Origin: Pochonia chlamydosporia 170 | Taxonomy: Eukaryota > Ascomycota > Sordariomycetes > Hypocreales > Clavicipitaceae | NCBI RefSeq assembly: GCF_001653235.2 | Contig: NC_035794.1 | Span: 2,108,001-2,172,000 of the forward strand | Direction: 5' to 3' | Length of the DNA stretch: 64,000 nt | Part shown: piece by piece, positions 45,501 through 58,100 of the stretch | Position numbering within the stretch: the first letter of the stretch is position 1 | Layout of the letters: the number at the start of each line of letters is the position of its first letter | The notes under the pieces: model-generated | Told to the model about the DNA's origin: nothing | The model's database searches: none | Seen by the model: only the letters and a program-made list of their open reading frames with translations | Program-made: the position numbers and the translations under genes

Positions 45501-45527
45501 GGCTCAATGGGCTCAATGTGCTCAATG
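45501..45527 (+). repeat. Short tandem repeat, 9-bp unit x3
   Basis: GGCTCAATG occurs twice in tandem, followed by TGCTCAATG. Confidence 0.85.
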
Positions 45528-46037
45528 TTTGTGGTTGTCTGGTCTGGTTGCCTTTGGCTGGCGAAACCCGACATCTGGGCCAGACCATGCACCTCATCCC
45601 ATCCATGTCCATCCATGTCTGCACCAGCGCTTGGGCTTGGGACTGGGCCGATGGAGCATGGGAGGCCCGAGACTTCGACTGGCTTGAAGGGGGGACGACA
45701 GGCCAATTGGTCCAACGTTGCATGAGGCCACGAGCGGAGAGACGGGTGGCCGACATCACTTGTTTAGTTTCTGGGCGCGGCAAGGCTAAAGCAGGACCAA
45801 GGCGGACTGAGGTGAGATGCGTAGGAGGATTGGCTGGGAGTGAGCACTGATAGGGCATCAGGGACACTATTGAGCCGCGGAGAATGGAGACAAGTGCTTT
45901 GATGGGGCCAGAAGGCTTTCATGGGCATGGGAATGTGAACTTGACTCCAGTCGAGCAGCCCACTTGCGCCTGGCATCTTGTGGGACCAGGACAGACCAGA
46001 CTGGACTTGGGAACCAGTGTGTAAACATGGAAGGAAA

Positions 46038-46061
46038 ATTGACATCAGAATTGACATCAGA
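46038..46061 (+). repeat. Tandem 12-bp duplication
   Basis: Two exact copies of ATTGACATCAGA lie side by side (46038-46049, 46050-46061). Each contains TTGACATCA, which also forms the inverted repeat at 46509-46538. Confidence 0.9.
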
Positions 46062-46508
46062 ACATTGAAGCTAAACTGGAGGAGCCGGCTGGCCGGATGG
46101 CGCTCAATGCTGGCTGAGTGTTTGGCACTTGACAGCTTGAGTCTGGTACTTTACTTGCATTTACCACCCAGACGGCACCAGCCAGCACTTAAACGCCTGG
46201 CCGGGCTGCAATGGATCAATTTGATGTCTGGTCAACTGGTGATGTGGACACCATCCACTGGTCACCGTGGCTGCGGGCGTTTGGGGGCATTTCGGGAAAC
46301 CATACCACTGGTTCCAAAGTCAAAGCTGCATGTCGGCATCAGCCAAGCCGTGTTCAAGAACCAGTAGACGTCTAGTGGGCGTTTTGGATTCTGAGTTTTG
46401 TTTTGTCAACGGTGATGAGTACTGGGGCTGCTGGCGTCTACTAGAGCCCATACCAAAGTTGACACGGACCAGACAATTGCTGTTGTCTGTTGGATTCTCG
46501 ATACTGTC

Positions 46509-46538
46509 TTGATGTCAACTGTCAACATTTGACATCAA
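46509..46538. repeat. Perfect 10-bp inverted repeat
   Basis: TTGATGTCAA (46509-46518) and its exact reverse complement TTGACATCAA (46529-46538) are separated by 10 bases. Confidence 0.9.
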
Positions 46539-49500
46539 TGGGACTGGGCAGTTCTTGGGCGGCACTTGGGCTGCGCTGCAGGACCAATCAACCCAAGTAC
46601 ACGTGAACCCTTACTGGTCCTTGTCACGTCTGCTCCAAAAGGAATAATCTCTGGTGCCCGTATGCTCGTGCAAATAGTCACCTGGCAATAACTTCCCAAA
46701 TGGCTGCTTCGAAAGCACATCTCACCTCCATGACGATTGACCGACTCTCGCCCTTGGATGACCGGAAATCAACTGCAGCCATATGGAGGGAGTACTTCCG
46801 GATTGAATTGGCCACTTTCACCATCTGCAGCACTCTGGAAACGACGCCGACGACCATGCCAGCCATAACCAATGCTACGCTGCTGCACAACCCAATCCAG
46901 CGCACATGCCCAAAACCACAATGATGTATTGCCAGCCTTTCAACAGCCAAAGCACGCCACATTTGAGCGTTTTAGCTTCCACTGGTTTTGTTCTACCCCA
47001 CGATGCTCCTTTGCAGCGAGAGCCCATTGTCCCGCCAGCTGAACGATCCATGAATATTCTGGTCTGGTCCGACAAAGATGGAGTGGTGCGGCGGGGCCTC
47101 ATGCCGCTTCGGGCGCAGTGGGAAGCACCTGCCTTTGTGGTCGCAGCCAGACCAATCATCCGCCTGCCTTCAATCGTGATGTAATGAACAACAGGGACAT
47201 GAACCGCCATTATCACAATGTTGTCAACCTGGAACTGGCTCGCATCCGCTAGCGCCGAAAGTTGATGTTGAAGCTTCCTATCCATACCGGCCGTCGTTTC
47301 TGATTTGGGAGAGCAAGATTAGCCGCCGAGGTCGATTCTGGACACAAATTCCCTGCCATTGACAATTGCCCTTATCCCCAATCCCTGTGTCAATATGTCA
47401 AGCAGCTGGCTATAATTGATCATCAATCAATCAACCCCGGCCAGCTATTTCGCCTTACTCAACGCGAGCTTGAGCCTTGGTGGACATTACATCACTTTCA
47501 ATGTTTCTCGGTCGCTACAAGTGTGGCCAACTGTTGCCATTTGCGACCAGTGCTTGCCCGCACAGAGGACTGGCCTGGTAGTTCGTCACGTTGAGCCAAT
47601 TTGCCAACTTGGAAGAATGTCGTCAGAGTCGGTCAATCCCCCAACAACCTTGAACAGCGAATAACGTCTAGATGACGATATGAGCACAAGTCGGGGCGGT
47701 TTTTTACTTTCGGTAGTGCAACACATCCAACTATCGCAACCCAACGTCTCCAGCAGGACACAAGAAGCCCATCTGGGTAAGGAACTAGACGAAGGTGGCT
47801 GATGCGCAAATTTGTGCACCCGAGTATTGGCAGTTGAGGCGGTCGATACTTGGTGCAATGGCGCATTCATCAAGCCATATCTTGGCCCGAGCCTGCCGGA
47901 AGTCAACTTGAACTTTGACTGGTATCTTCAACAGGTGCAATAAGATTCCGGCAGAAGTCTGCAATGCCGACTAGAAGTCTAGTCTGAAGGAGTAGGCATT
48001 GCTTTGGTGTAGCAGCGGCGCACAGGTCGGTCTGATCAGATCTCACCATTGATGCAGCAGAAATGTCTGATACTGATACCTCACTGTCGATCATTTACTC
48101 GCGTGGGATCTAACTGAGAGTGTCTATTCGCTAGGCTACAGTGCATTGGACCCGATGCAGTAATGCTACCTTGACAGAGCCCGCATATATATATTTGATA
48201 GCAAATGTCTTGTCATACAATCCAAGGGCAGCGGGTGAGTCGACAGCAGCCATCATGCTTTCGTCAAGAAGTGCAGATGTCTCAGCTTGGGCTCTGGCGC
48301 ATTGGTTCGGATCGCAGTTTGTTTCGTCCCTTAGGAGTCTTGCTTCTTCCAACGCGCGAGTGCATACCCTAATGCTCTGCTGACTGTAAGCAATGGGTTT
48401 CTGATATCGGCCCGTCAGAATCCATTTGGCATAAGCCATGTGTTCTCGCAGAGTCGAATCCTGCGTGTTTCATTCTTAGTCAAACTTAACCACTTCCTCC
48501 ACATGCAGAAGGCGTCCCTGGCCCAACACCGACGAAAAGGCACGTCGAATATTGTCTCATACCGACCACCTAACATATGCTGCCAAACCATTGGACCCGA
48601 AGCCATCAATGCGGTGTAAGCTTCCTGTCATTGACGGTGAACTGGACGTGTGCCACCAGCTAACATCTCAGCTTGGGCAACAACCACGGTCAGACTGCAT
48701 ATTTGGTGGGGACAAAGGTCAATCGACGGCAGTTTCTGGCAAATTAGGTTTGTTATTCCTGTCCCCAGTACCATTGAAGAAATATTGACACTTTGGCCTT
48801 TGTCCTTCGGAGCTGACGAGGTGCAGATAGATGGCAAGGTGCATATGTACCCTGCGCCAACAATTCCACCACACTGCCGCATGTAGGCAATATTTGACAA
48901 GGGCTCATGACCCAAACCAGGCGGAAGCTCACCAGCTGGCTGGTGAGATCACTTCAACGTTGCAATGTCCAGTATCCCATGGTGTATAGCCTATCACCAA
49001 TATTGTTTCAAGTCATACAAGTCTTCTTACCAACTTCTACACCAAATGCTTTCTCTCCATGGTTAGGCAACTGATCAATTCGAAGCTCATAGCAAAGACT
49101 TCAAAGAAAGGTTTATGGCTGGATGCACCCTCGGCCGATCCACAACATGAACGTTATATATATTGGGCCGCATAAATTGCGTCGGAGCAATCTGGCGAGG
49201 CGTTCACGTCTGGAGGCGGTGGGCAAACTAGTCAACCAATTCGAGTTCAAGGCATGCATTCATGGCAAGTTCGGTGCAGTGGTTCGTGCAGTGTGAAGAT
49301 GCCATGAAGCTTCTGGTATGTGCTCACCTCAGAGGGCTCCCATAGAGTCCCATCATTCAAGCATGAAACGCTGCATCTACTGTATGTATGTGCAGCTGAG
49401 ACGGCATATCCCGAAGAGGCACAATGTCTGGAATGCATGTCGCGCAGACCATCGCTTATTCGCCGGTCTGAAAGTACCCTAGGTACCCATTTGCAAATGT

Positions 49501-50683
49501 GGCATTAGACGGTGTGCCATGTTGGGCATATCAATTGATCCTTCATCACAACAACATAGCTGGACTGATTTGTTTGACAATCTGCATGAAACTATCAGTG
49601 CAGCAGTAACCCTTTCTACCAAGGAAATCAAGGGCCCATTGCACGAGAACATTGGTAAATGCACACGCTATCAAAGTGAACGATCAGCGTTAAGCCTTGC
49701 TCCGAAAAGGCAGTTAATGCGACTGATGCGAATGTCATCATCAACGGGCGCATCCTTTCCACAACTCCCAGCCTTGTACTCCGTACACCACGGCTGAATC
49801 AGTCGTGCAGCCGCGCGAAACATTGGCCTATCCGTCCGACCGGTCACAAGCAAGTTGCTGATAGCATCACCACGACCAACTTGACCCTGTTTCCGCGACC
49901 AAGCAAAATCAAGGACGGATACATTTCCAACCCATCGAAATCTCGATCTGGCCCCAGTCGGGGATCAACTTCCAAGCTTGTAGCTAATGGCCGTTGTGCT
50001 CCGCGTGTTGCAAGGCATGGGGTTGAACAACCCCCCATCCGGCAATGTATCAGCGATCCCTGCGCTGCTGGCCTGCAATGTCATGCCATGCCATGTTGTA
50101 CCATGCAACGAATGCCGCGATGGGATGTGCAAGGGTTGGCCTGTCTTGTTCAAGGACATGGGAACTTTTTCATCTGACGGTTAGAAGGGATATGTACCCC
50201 TGTCGTGATAGCGAATTTTCCCCGCAAACACAAGCACAATAGATTGGCCAACTGTTCAGAAACCGGATTGAACGTCTGTGATGATGCTGTGATCCGTGAC
50301 GTTGGTGCAACTACGTAGGTGATGAAGGCATGTAACCAGCCTTGAATATGACATGACTCGGTTGACGCAATTCTTCATTTCGCACTTTGTCTAACATGCT
50401 TGCTGGGTGCGCATCAGGTTTGGTCTAGATTGCGGTTTCGTCCCAAATGTCCCATCTATGTCGGTCACTTAAAGCCAGTGACACCGTTATTCCGAGATAA
50501 AGACTGCAAGTTATTCATTGAAGTGCAGGCTTGTCACAAGCGTAGCAAACGGTCACAAGGTCAATGCCCTGCGTTAAAAGAAAATATGACTCAGTACATT
50601 TCAAGTAATACAAGGAACAAGGCAATATTTTGTGTGTTGATGTATGGACTCGAGTCACACACCGCAAGGTTACCAGGTGACAA

Positions 50684-52570
50684 TTAGGATATGCTCCTCG
50701 GCATCATCCCTCCCAGCATCGCAATAATGTCGTAGTAACCGCCGTCTCGGGCTCTCTCCAGCGGTGTCATCCCATCATCATCTCCTGCACAAGGATCAGC
50801 GCCCAAGTTAATCAATCTCTTTATATTCCATATCCATCCCCTCGAGGCAGCTATCGATAGCATCGTCCTCCCGTTGCGATCTTTACTATCGCAGCTCACT
50901 CTCCCTGTTTGCAGCATCGTAATCCACGTAGCTCTGCACTCCTTCTCGAATGCGTGGAACAAAGCATTCTGGCCTGATACGGGATGCACAGCGTCCAAGT
51001 CTAAATCTTCCTCCTCAAGTAACAATTTTGGAACTTCCTCGCGGTTGAATTCGCAGGCATAGAGGAGTGCGGTTCTGCCGTCTCTATCACGAGCGTTGAT
51101 ATCACACGTTTTGCGACGTAGCAGAACCTCTGCAGACTCATAGGCGTCGAAACAGGCCGCAATGTGGAGGAGAGTCCGACCCTTGCGGTCGACGGTTTGT
51201 TTGTTGATCTTGGGTGAGTCCAGTAGCATTGTCACGATGCATCCAACGTCCCATTTCACGGCGTTGGCGAGGAGTGTCCAGCCACGAGCGTCTACAAAGT
51301 CGTCTTTTACGTCGTCGTGGTCGAGGAGGAGCTGTACGACTTTGGCGTGTATCGCTGTATCCCAGTATCGAGATCGAGTTGCCGTCCATAGTGGTGGTTC
51401 TGGCTGGGTCGTAGTCAGGCAGACCTTGTTGGAGTGTAATAGGTCGTAGACGATTTCGTAGCTACCAGAGTCCAAGGCCCAGCTGACGACTGAGCGGCCG
51501 CCGGCGTCTCGAGCGTCTAGGTTGACGTTGCCTGCGTCGCGAAGCATTCGAAAGATGGAGTAGTTTCCTTGCCGTGCAGACCACATGAGTGGTGTATAGT
51601 CTATCAAGTCGCGGGCATCAATTTCTATCCCTGACACTGCGAGGAGCAATCTGAGTACATCTTCGTGGTCGTGTTTTGCAGCACAGACCAGCGGTGTGCC
51701 ATCGACATCGCTCCCTCTGTACTCTATGTCCACTTTCCCTGTGTCCAGGAGTATCTGTACAATATCTGCGTATCCTTTCCTGACGGCAATGTTGAGTGGT
51801 GAGTTGCGTATTTCATCGGTAACGTTGATATCCAGCCCTTCGACCGTGATCAAGGCGCGGACTATCTGAGGGTGGCAATGCAGGACTGCCTGTGTAAGCG
51901 GTGCGATTCCCTTGTTGTTTTTCGTGTTTACTTCGCATCTTTGATCTGCGATTAGGAGCTTCACGATATCTAGATTTCCAGATGTGCACGCATGCAGAAG
52001 AGCAGAGTTGGTCGTGACGTCTAGCTGGTTGACGTTGACTCTGCCCGTGGCTAGCAATTTCTCAACAGTCTTGATGCGTCCTGACTCGGTTGCCAATATC
52101 AGCGGCGTCTGCTGGTAGAATCTGGTCGACACGTTCGGATCCGCATTACATGAATAGATGAGATAGTCGATAATGTGGTCATGTCCGTTGATGGCGGCCA
52201 GACAGAGAGGGGTGAGGCCGGAGAGCTCGTCTGTAGCGTCGGCATTAGCTCCCTCAACCTCGAAGAGGATTTTGAGAACTTCCAAGTGTCCGCTTCGAGC
52301 TGCGACGTGAATTGCAGTGCCGCTCATGTCAATACGACAGTGAATGTCGGCACCAGCCGCGAGAGCCTTTTTGGTGGTCTCGACACGGCCATGCGAGGCT
52401 GCCCAGAGCAATGCCGCGCTGTGGGAATGTAACACATCTCTCAGATAGAGATGCGGATTCAGAGAGTGGTATAGAGACTTGCAGGCTCTAACAAGAGCGT
52501 TGAGGTCTTTATCCGATGCCAGATGATCTGAGATGCATTGGTGCAGTTCTGTTGGTAGATCACAAATCAT
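50684..52570 (-). CDS. F-box and ankyrin-repeat protein
   Basis: A single exon of 628 residues. The N-terminus (ICDLPTELHQCISDHLAS with ALVRACKSLYHSLN) is F-box-like. From about residue 50 to the end come roughly fifteen ankyrin repeats, seen as recurrent GxTALxxAxxxGHxxIVxxLL patterns such as GTAIHVAARSGHLEVLKILF, TPLCLAAINGHDHIIDYLI, RTLLHIAACFDAYESAEVLL and DGMTPLERARDGGYYDIIAML. Fungal proteins of this type are thought to link ankyrin-bound targets to SCF ubiquitin ligase or to act in recognition processes; the role here is unknown. It is intact and stands alone, with gene-free flanks of 5.7 and 2.6 kb, as is common for rapidly evolving ankyrin genes. Confidence 0.88.
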   Translation of the reverse strand: MICDLPTELHQCISDHLASDKDLNALVRACKSLYHSLNPHLYLRDVLHSHSAALLWAASHGRVETTKKALAAGADIHCRIDMSGTAIHVAARSGHLEVLKILFEVEGANADATDELSGLTPLCLAAINGHDHIIDYLIYSCNADPNVSTRFYQQTPLILATESGRIKTVEKLLATGRVNVNQLDVTTNSALLHACTSGNLDIVKLLIADQRCEVNTKNNKGIAPLTQAVLHCHPQIVRALITVEGLDINVTDEIRNSPLNIAVRKGYADIVQILLDTGKVDIEYRGSDVDGTPLVCAAKHDHEDVLRLLLAVSGIEIDARDLIDYTPLMWSARQGNYSIFRMLRDAGNVNLDARDAGGRSVVSWALDSGSYEIVYDLLHSNKVCLTTTQPEPPLWTATRSRYWDTAIHAKVVQLLLDHDDVKDDFVDARGWTLLANAVKWDVGCIVTMLLDSPKINKQTVDRKGRTLLHIAACFDAYESAEVLLRRKTCDINARDRDGRTALLYACEFNREEVPKLLLEEEDLDLDAVHPVSGQNALFHAFEKECRATWITMLQTGRVSCDSKDRNGRTMLSIAASRGWIWNIKRLINLGADPCAGDDDGMTPLERARDGGYYDIIAMLGGMMPRSIS

Positions 52571-55126
52571 GCCACACGCCGCATGAGACTGTGCGCACGA
52601 AGGGACAGTGCGGCTAATGTTTGCTCCAAGGAGACGACTTTCTTCTCGGCATGCGTATTGTGATTCGAAGCCGATATGGCTCGTGTTCTAATCTTGCTCA
52701 ATATTCAATGTTGCCTGGAGCCAAGGCAGAGTCGGATGCCTGGACGTTTGTTCAATGTTCCAGAACTGATGCCTAGCTACCTAAGTACATATCAAATGCG
52801 GTGCCTGGCGGGTTCAAGTTTAGCAACATTGAGCCGGTCAGTGGTGTCGCCCCTCTACCGGCAGCCTGTAGTGGCTGAAGTGCTGTCAAGAGGACATCGA
52901 AGACTGGGGATCAGACCCTTGCAGTTGAACGACAGGACCCTTTCACTGCGACTGCAGAGTGGACGGCGATGTTGCTAAGGCTGCACAGTCAAATTTGATT
53001 CAAAAAACTAAGTGTCCAACTAGCTGCCATCTCCATACTCTGGGCTGTAACTTATAAAAATATCCAGGATATCCAGAATCTGATTCTCCTTGGGTTACTT
53101 GGCTACCCTGGAGGCAGCTCCATTTCAACATGACCGGCCTAGAAACTTACACTCCAAACCCTGGGCCCAAAAATAGCAACCACAATGTCGGCAAGGCCAA
53201 TGTTGGGTCATTTTATCCAACTCGACGCAGGGTTCGAGGTGAAGATTGTGGTTCATGCTGGTCTACAGAGCAGGGAGAGCCACAAATAAGACATGTGTGT
53301 ACGGAGTAGTACGACACAAGGTCCCTAGTGTGATACGGAGAATTCTACGAAGCGATGGAAGCAAACATTCATGGTCCCTAAGCGCAAGTATGGCTCGAGC
53401 GACGAGACGGCGCTGAGTTTGCACATCAAAGCTTAGAAAGATATGGACATAGACTCTTTGGCATAGGCTGCCAAGTAAGCTGACTGACAGTCGTGTGCAA
53501 CTCACGATGTATTCATATGCGCGCTCGTGCCATACTGGGTGTTACGAGGCAGATTCCTGTCTCCAAGTCTAGACTCGGTAGAGGACAGTTACAGCCTGCG
53601 AAAAGAGGTTGGCCATTGCCACAGATATGATGATGGCATGGTGGTGGATCGTGGCGCTGCTGGTCGCAAGCCAGGCAATACAAGGGATACAATACAAATG
53701 CACGAATTGGACCGCAAACTATGTGTATCAGTAGGAGGCTGTCAAAGGTGTCTCACTAGACGTTGCTAGCTACTAAGTACTGGCTCGGTAGACACGTCCG
53801 CAGGTGTCCAGGGTGACGTTGTGACGACGTCTGCTGTAGCGTTTGAAAACTTTAAACAGCAATGGCTCACGCGACCTTGACCTTGATACAATCTTGGGTC
53901 TGGTGCTGGGGGAGGGAGAGGGGACGGATTTGAATCAACGCATCATCCTAGAAAATCATGGCCAATGAATGCACTGACGCCGACTGGTCCCGAGTCCAGG
54001 CAACCAGACTTGACGCTCTTCTTGCACACCAGACAACATTGAACATTGAAGATCAGACCAACTTGACGGAAGCCGGCACATTGAGATTCAATGTTGGTCC
54101 GGCAATCGGCAGGTGGCTGACGGAGAAATGCAGCTCCTTTCGCATTGACCTATTTCTGCCAGTTCCAAGTCACCGACAACGGCCATGAGCCACCAATTGA
54201 TCGGTGCAATTGATCGGTGAGTGAAGAGGGTGATGGGGAATGAGCAGCAATTGATGCCAGGCATCACAGGCGACAAGGACCAGGTCAGTTGGGAGTCTGG
54301 TCTGGTTGGTGTTGATGGGCATCCACGCTGTTGCCAGGGTCAGCTTGTGCTTGATGATTGTGCGCCGTTCGGATCAAAACGGAGCTTCAACCAAGACGAA
54401 TGGTCAGATGAACGGCGGTCACTTTGCAGTTAATACAGTATATAATGGAGAATGAGCAATAATTAACGAACTGATGAATGAAGCAAACACCGGACCAGAC
54501 GCAATGCCAAGGCCCAAGAATTGATAAATACCCAGTGCCAGCTTTGAACAGATGATCCATCGATGACTTCCACATGCTCAGGTGGCAGCACTAGCACCGT
54601 TTGGGCCGACTCATAAATTACTTGCTTGCTTGCCGTGCCCATTCACATCATCGCAGAGGCGAGAGACAACATTTGATTGAACCCGTTGATCACCGAAACG
54701 CCCAGATCCACCCGCAACCACCCAATTGCCATTTTATCCGCCACCAGACCAACTTGACTGACTTATTCACCCCAGAGACATACTCCCGCCTTGAAGTCCC
54801 AAGCCTTGACATGCCTCGATCCATCCACATCCATCCAGCTTTGACCTGAAGGTGGGGTCCCGGTCTTAGATTCTCAGGGCACGTTGTGCAAATCTCGTCT
54901 GTGAGAGGTCTTGTTCCACTTGCTCTTCAACATCGACATGCCAGTCCGTGGCCGTCTTTAACCCCATTCGCAGGCCAACGCCATAGTCTTCTCACAAGTC
55001 TGCTTCTGGGTCTGTACTCTGGACTTCCAGCTTGCATCTTTGGATCCTTGTTGTTAAACATACAGCTCTTGCACATGCACACAACTTCACCTTACTGAGG
55101 GCTGCGCTGCAGCTGAGACGCCGGCC
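52571..55126. other. Gene-free region upstream of the SPX-EXS gene
   Basis: 2.56 kb without a supported gene. It probably includes the long promoter/leader of the SPX-EXS gene. CCAGAC words are again frequent between about 53990 and 54760. Confidence 0.45.
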
Positions 55127-58100
55127 ATGAAGTTTGCGAAGGAGCTTGAGAGAGATGCAGTACCAGGTAAGCCCTTGTTCTGTATTTCTAATTTGGCTGC
55201 ATTTTGAAGCATGACCTGTCCGAGAGGTCAAAAGAAGGGAAAAAGGAAAAGAAGAAGTATACGCAAAAGGAGAAGCTGATTCCGCGGCATCGTCAATTTC
55301 GACATTGGGAGCACTGGGCACACTTTTTGAACCTTTTCAAATTTTTCAAGCCGACTAATCATTTCTCATTTTCTTGCAGAATGGCGCATCAAGTACCTCA
55401 ACTACAAGGCCGGCAAGAAGTACGTTAAAGCCGTTTCACGAGCCATCAATAGGACACCCAAACATGCCAATCGAACTCCATCCTTCTTTCGATCAAACAC
55501 GTATGACCTGCCGTCAATTCTGCCCACCTCGGCTTCAGGTCCGGCTCCCAAGCGAACTCCAAAACAAAGGAACGGAGCTGCGGTTCCTCGATCAAATCCA
55601 ATCACGTTCTCCGGCGGCGCAAGCGAAGATGAAGCCTTGACCGGCGATGGCAACGACCTGCAGTATGGAAGCTTTGTGCCAACGCCGCCAACGCACAGCC
55701 CGTTGAGAGACAACGACGACAAGGCTCATGACTTTGCCTTGCCAGCACCCGCTATCAAGGCACCCGACTCACCAGAGCTCACGAAACCTTCTGGAGCTAA
55801 GACCTCTCGAAGTAAATTGCCCCTGCAACGACGAGCCTCTACCGCGGCGGAGCCGGTGACAACACGATATGATACTCTGCGGCCGCATCCTATGGCGCGG
55901 CGGCCGACCATTGGAGCCCTGACAGAGTCGCCTTCACAACTTCGACGAATTCTTTCCCATGCACACAGTCCTCTGAAGCGGGATGCATCAAAACCAGATG
56001 GCGGATTGACCGACTTTGACCTGGTTCGAGAAAGGGAACGCGAGTTTTACGAGTTTATGGATTCTGAATTGGAAAAGGTTGAGGCGTTTTACAAACTAAA
56101 GGAGGATCAAGCTGGGCAGCGGCTCTCCTTGCTGCGACAGCAACTTCACGAGATGCGAAATCGACGAATTCAAGAGATGGCTGCAAATCGCGACAACGAT
56201 CCCGATAATGGACAATATACCGACATGGAGAACTCCAAAGACAACTTGAATGGGTGGGTTCAACCGATAAAGGCTAAGATCTTTCCGCCGGGACCCAATT
56301 CCAAGGCACTTCGAAACATGCCAACGACGCCATATCTTCCAGCCAGTGCATCAGCTGGCGATGCGACCAGAGACTACAGCCGGCGGCGGCAAAAGGAGGA
56401 CGTGTCATATCGAACAGCCAAGCGAAAGTTAAAACTTGCACTGCAGGAATTTTACCGAGGGCTCGAACTGCTCAAATCATACGCACTTCTGAACCGGACT
56501 GCGTTTCGAAAACTGAACAAGAAGTTTGACAAGGCGGCCAATGCTCGACCACCGTTGCGGTACATGAACGAAAAGGTGCACAAAGCTTGGTTTGTGAACA
56601 GCGATACTCTCGATGGGCACATTAAAGCTGTTGAAGACTTGTACGCACGATACTTTGAACGTGGCAATCATAAACTTGCGGCCGGAAAGCTTCGAAGTCT
56701 TTCAAAGCACTCAACAGACGAGTCTGGAAGCTCATTCCTCAACGGCTTTCTCATCGGCACTGGGCTCATCTTCAACATCGAGGGACTTATCTACGGCTCG
56801 CAGCTCCTCTACAGTTCCGATCCCGTTATTCGCCAGCAAACTGGCTACCTCTTACAGTTATACGCGGGCTACTTCCTCATGCTGTTCATGTTCTCCCTCT
56901 TTTGCATAAATTGTTTTGTATGGACCAAGAACAAAATCAACTATCCGTTTATATTTGAACTCGACCAGCGAAGTGTGCTTGACTGGCGGCGACTTGCTGA
57001 GTTTCCAAGCTTCTTTTTACTCTTATTGGGCATTTTTATGTGGATGAACTTTAGCCAATACGGTGCGGATTGGCTTTATATTTACTTTCCCGTGTTTTTA
57101 ATTTGCATCACTGCGGCGATTATTTTCTTCCCGGGACCGATACTGTCTCACAAGAGCCGGTCATGGTTTGTCTATGCGCATGTAAGTACTTGCAAGGTCT
57201 GAGTTGATTCGGTACGGCGTGCTAACTACGGCAGTGGCGCCTTTTGCTGGCTGGGCTTTACCCGGTCGAGTTTCGCGATTTCTTCCTTGGAGACATGTAT
57301 TGTTCACTCACATATTCCATGGCTGTAGGTGTCGTCATTGTGCCCTGGGTCTGCGGCCTGCAAAACTAACAAATGTAGAATATCGAATTATTCTTTTGCC
57401 TGTATGCAAATGGGTGGGACAATCCCACACAATGTAATTCGAATCACTCCCGCCTCTTGGGCTTCCTGATGACCCTGCCCCCTATTTGGCGCTTCTTCCA
57501 ATGTCTTCGTCGATACAAGGATACGCGCAATGTGTTTCCTCACCTTGTCAACGGCGGCAAGTATATAATGACCATTACCGCCACTGTCATGCTCTCCCTC
57601 TACCGCATCAACAATTCCCGCACAAACCTGGCTCTCTACATTACCTTTTCCGTCATCAATGGCGTCTATGTCTGTACGTGGTCCTTTGCACCCCTCTGTC
57701 CGCCTTTATCAATGCCAATACTAATCGCGACGCACAAAACAGCTATATGGGACCTCTTCATGGACTTCTCCCTCTTACAAACCGACGCACGACATTACGC
57801 TCTCCGCGACATCTTGGCCTTCAAGCGCCGCTGGCCATACTACTTCATCATGGTCATCGACCCTATTCTCCGCTTCGCGTGGATTTTCTACGCCATCTTC
57901 ACCCACGACACGCAACACTCGACCATCGTCTCCTTCTTCGTGTCGTTTGTGGAAATCCTGCGTCGCGGAATGTGGGCACTCTTCCGCGTCGAAAACGAAC
58001 ACTGCGCCAACGTCTCGCAGTACAAGGCATCCCGCGATGTTCCACTGCCGTACCGCATCGAGCCACTGATGGACCGCGTTAGTGAGGAAACGTCTCCTAT

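Larger units (their letters stand above)
44976..50683. other. 5.7 kb gene-poor region with short tandem and inverted repeats
   Basis: No convincing gene is present in 5.7 kb. The first 0.9 kb is probably the long promoter/leader of the gene ending at 43893. The region holds short tandem repeats (45501-45527, 46038-46061), a perfect inverted repeat (46509-46538) and recurrent CCAGAC words. Short frames such as 48131-48439 (minus) have mildly protein-like composition but no domain or start context. Confidence 0.45.

Noticed and set aside
45233..45867. Overlapping minus-strand open frames of 158-160 codons
   Set aside because: They are Ser/Pro/Leu-rich readings of CT-rich DNA upstream of the 43893-44975 gene; they more likely represent leader or promoter sequence.
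46678..47285. Overlapping minus-strand frames of 94 and 136 codons
   Set aside because: Hydrophobic stretches suggest membrane segments, but the frames do not join through plausible splice sites and resemble no family.
48131..48439. Minus-strand 102-codon frame with protein-like composition
   Set aside because: No domain, splice partner or start context could be found, so it cannot be told from chance.
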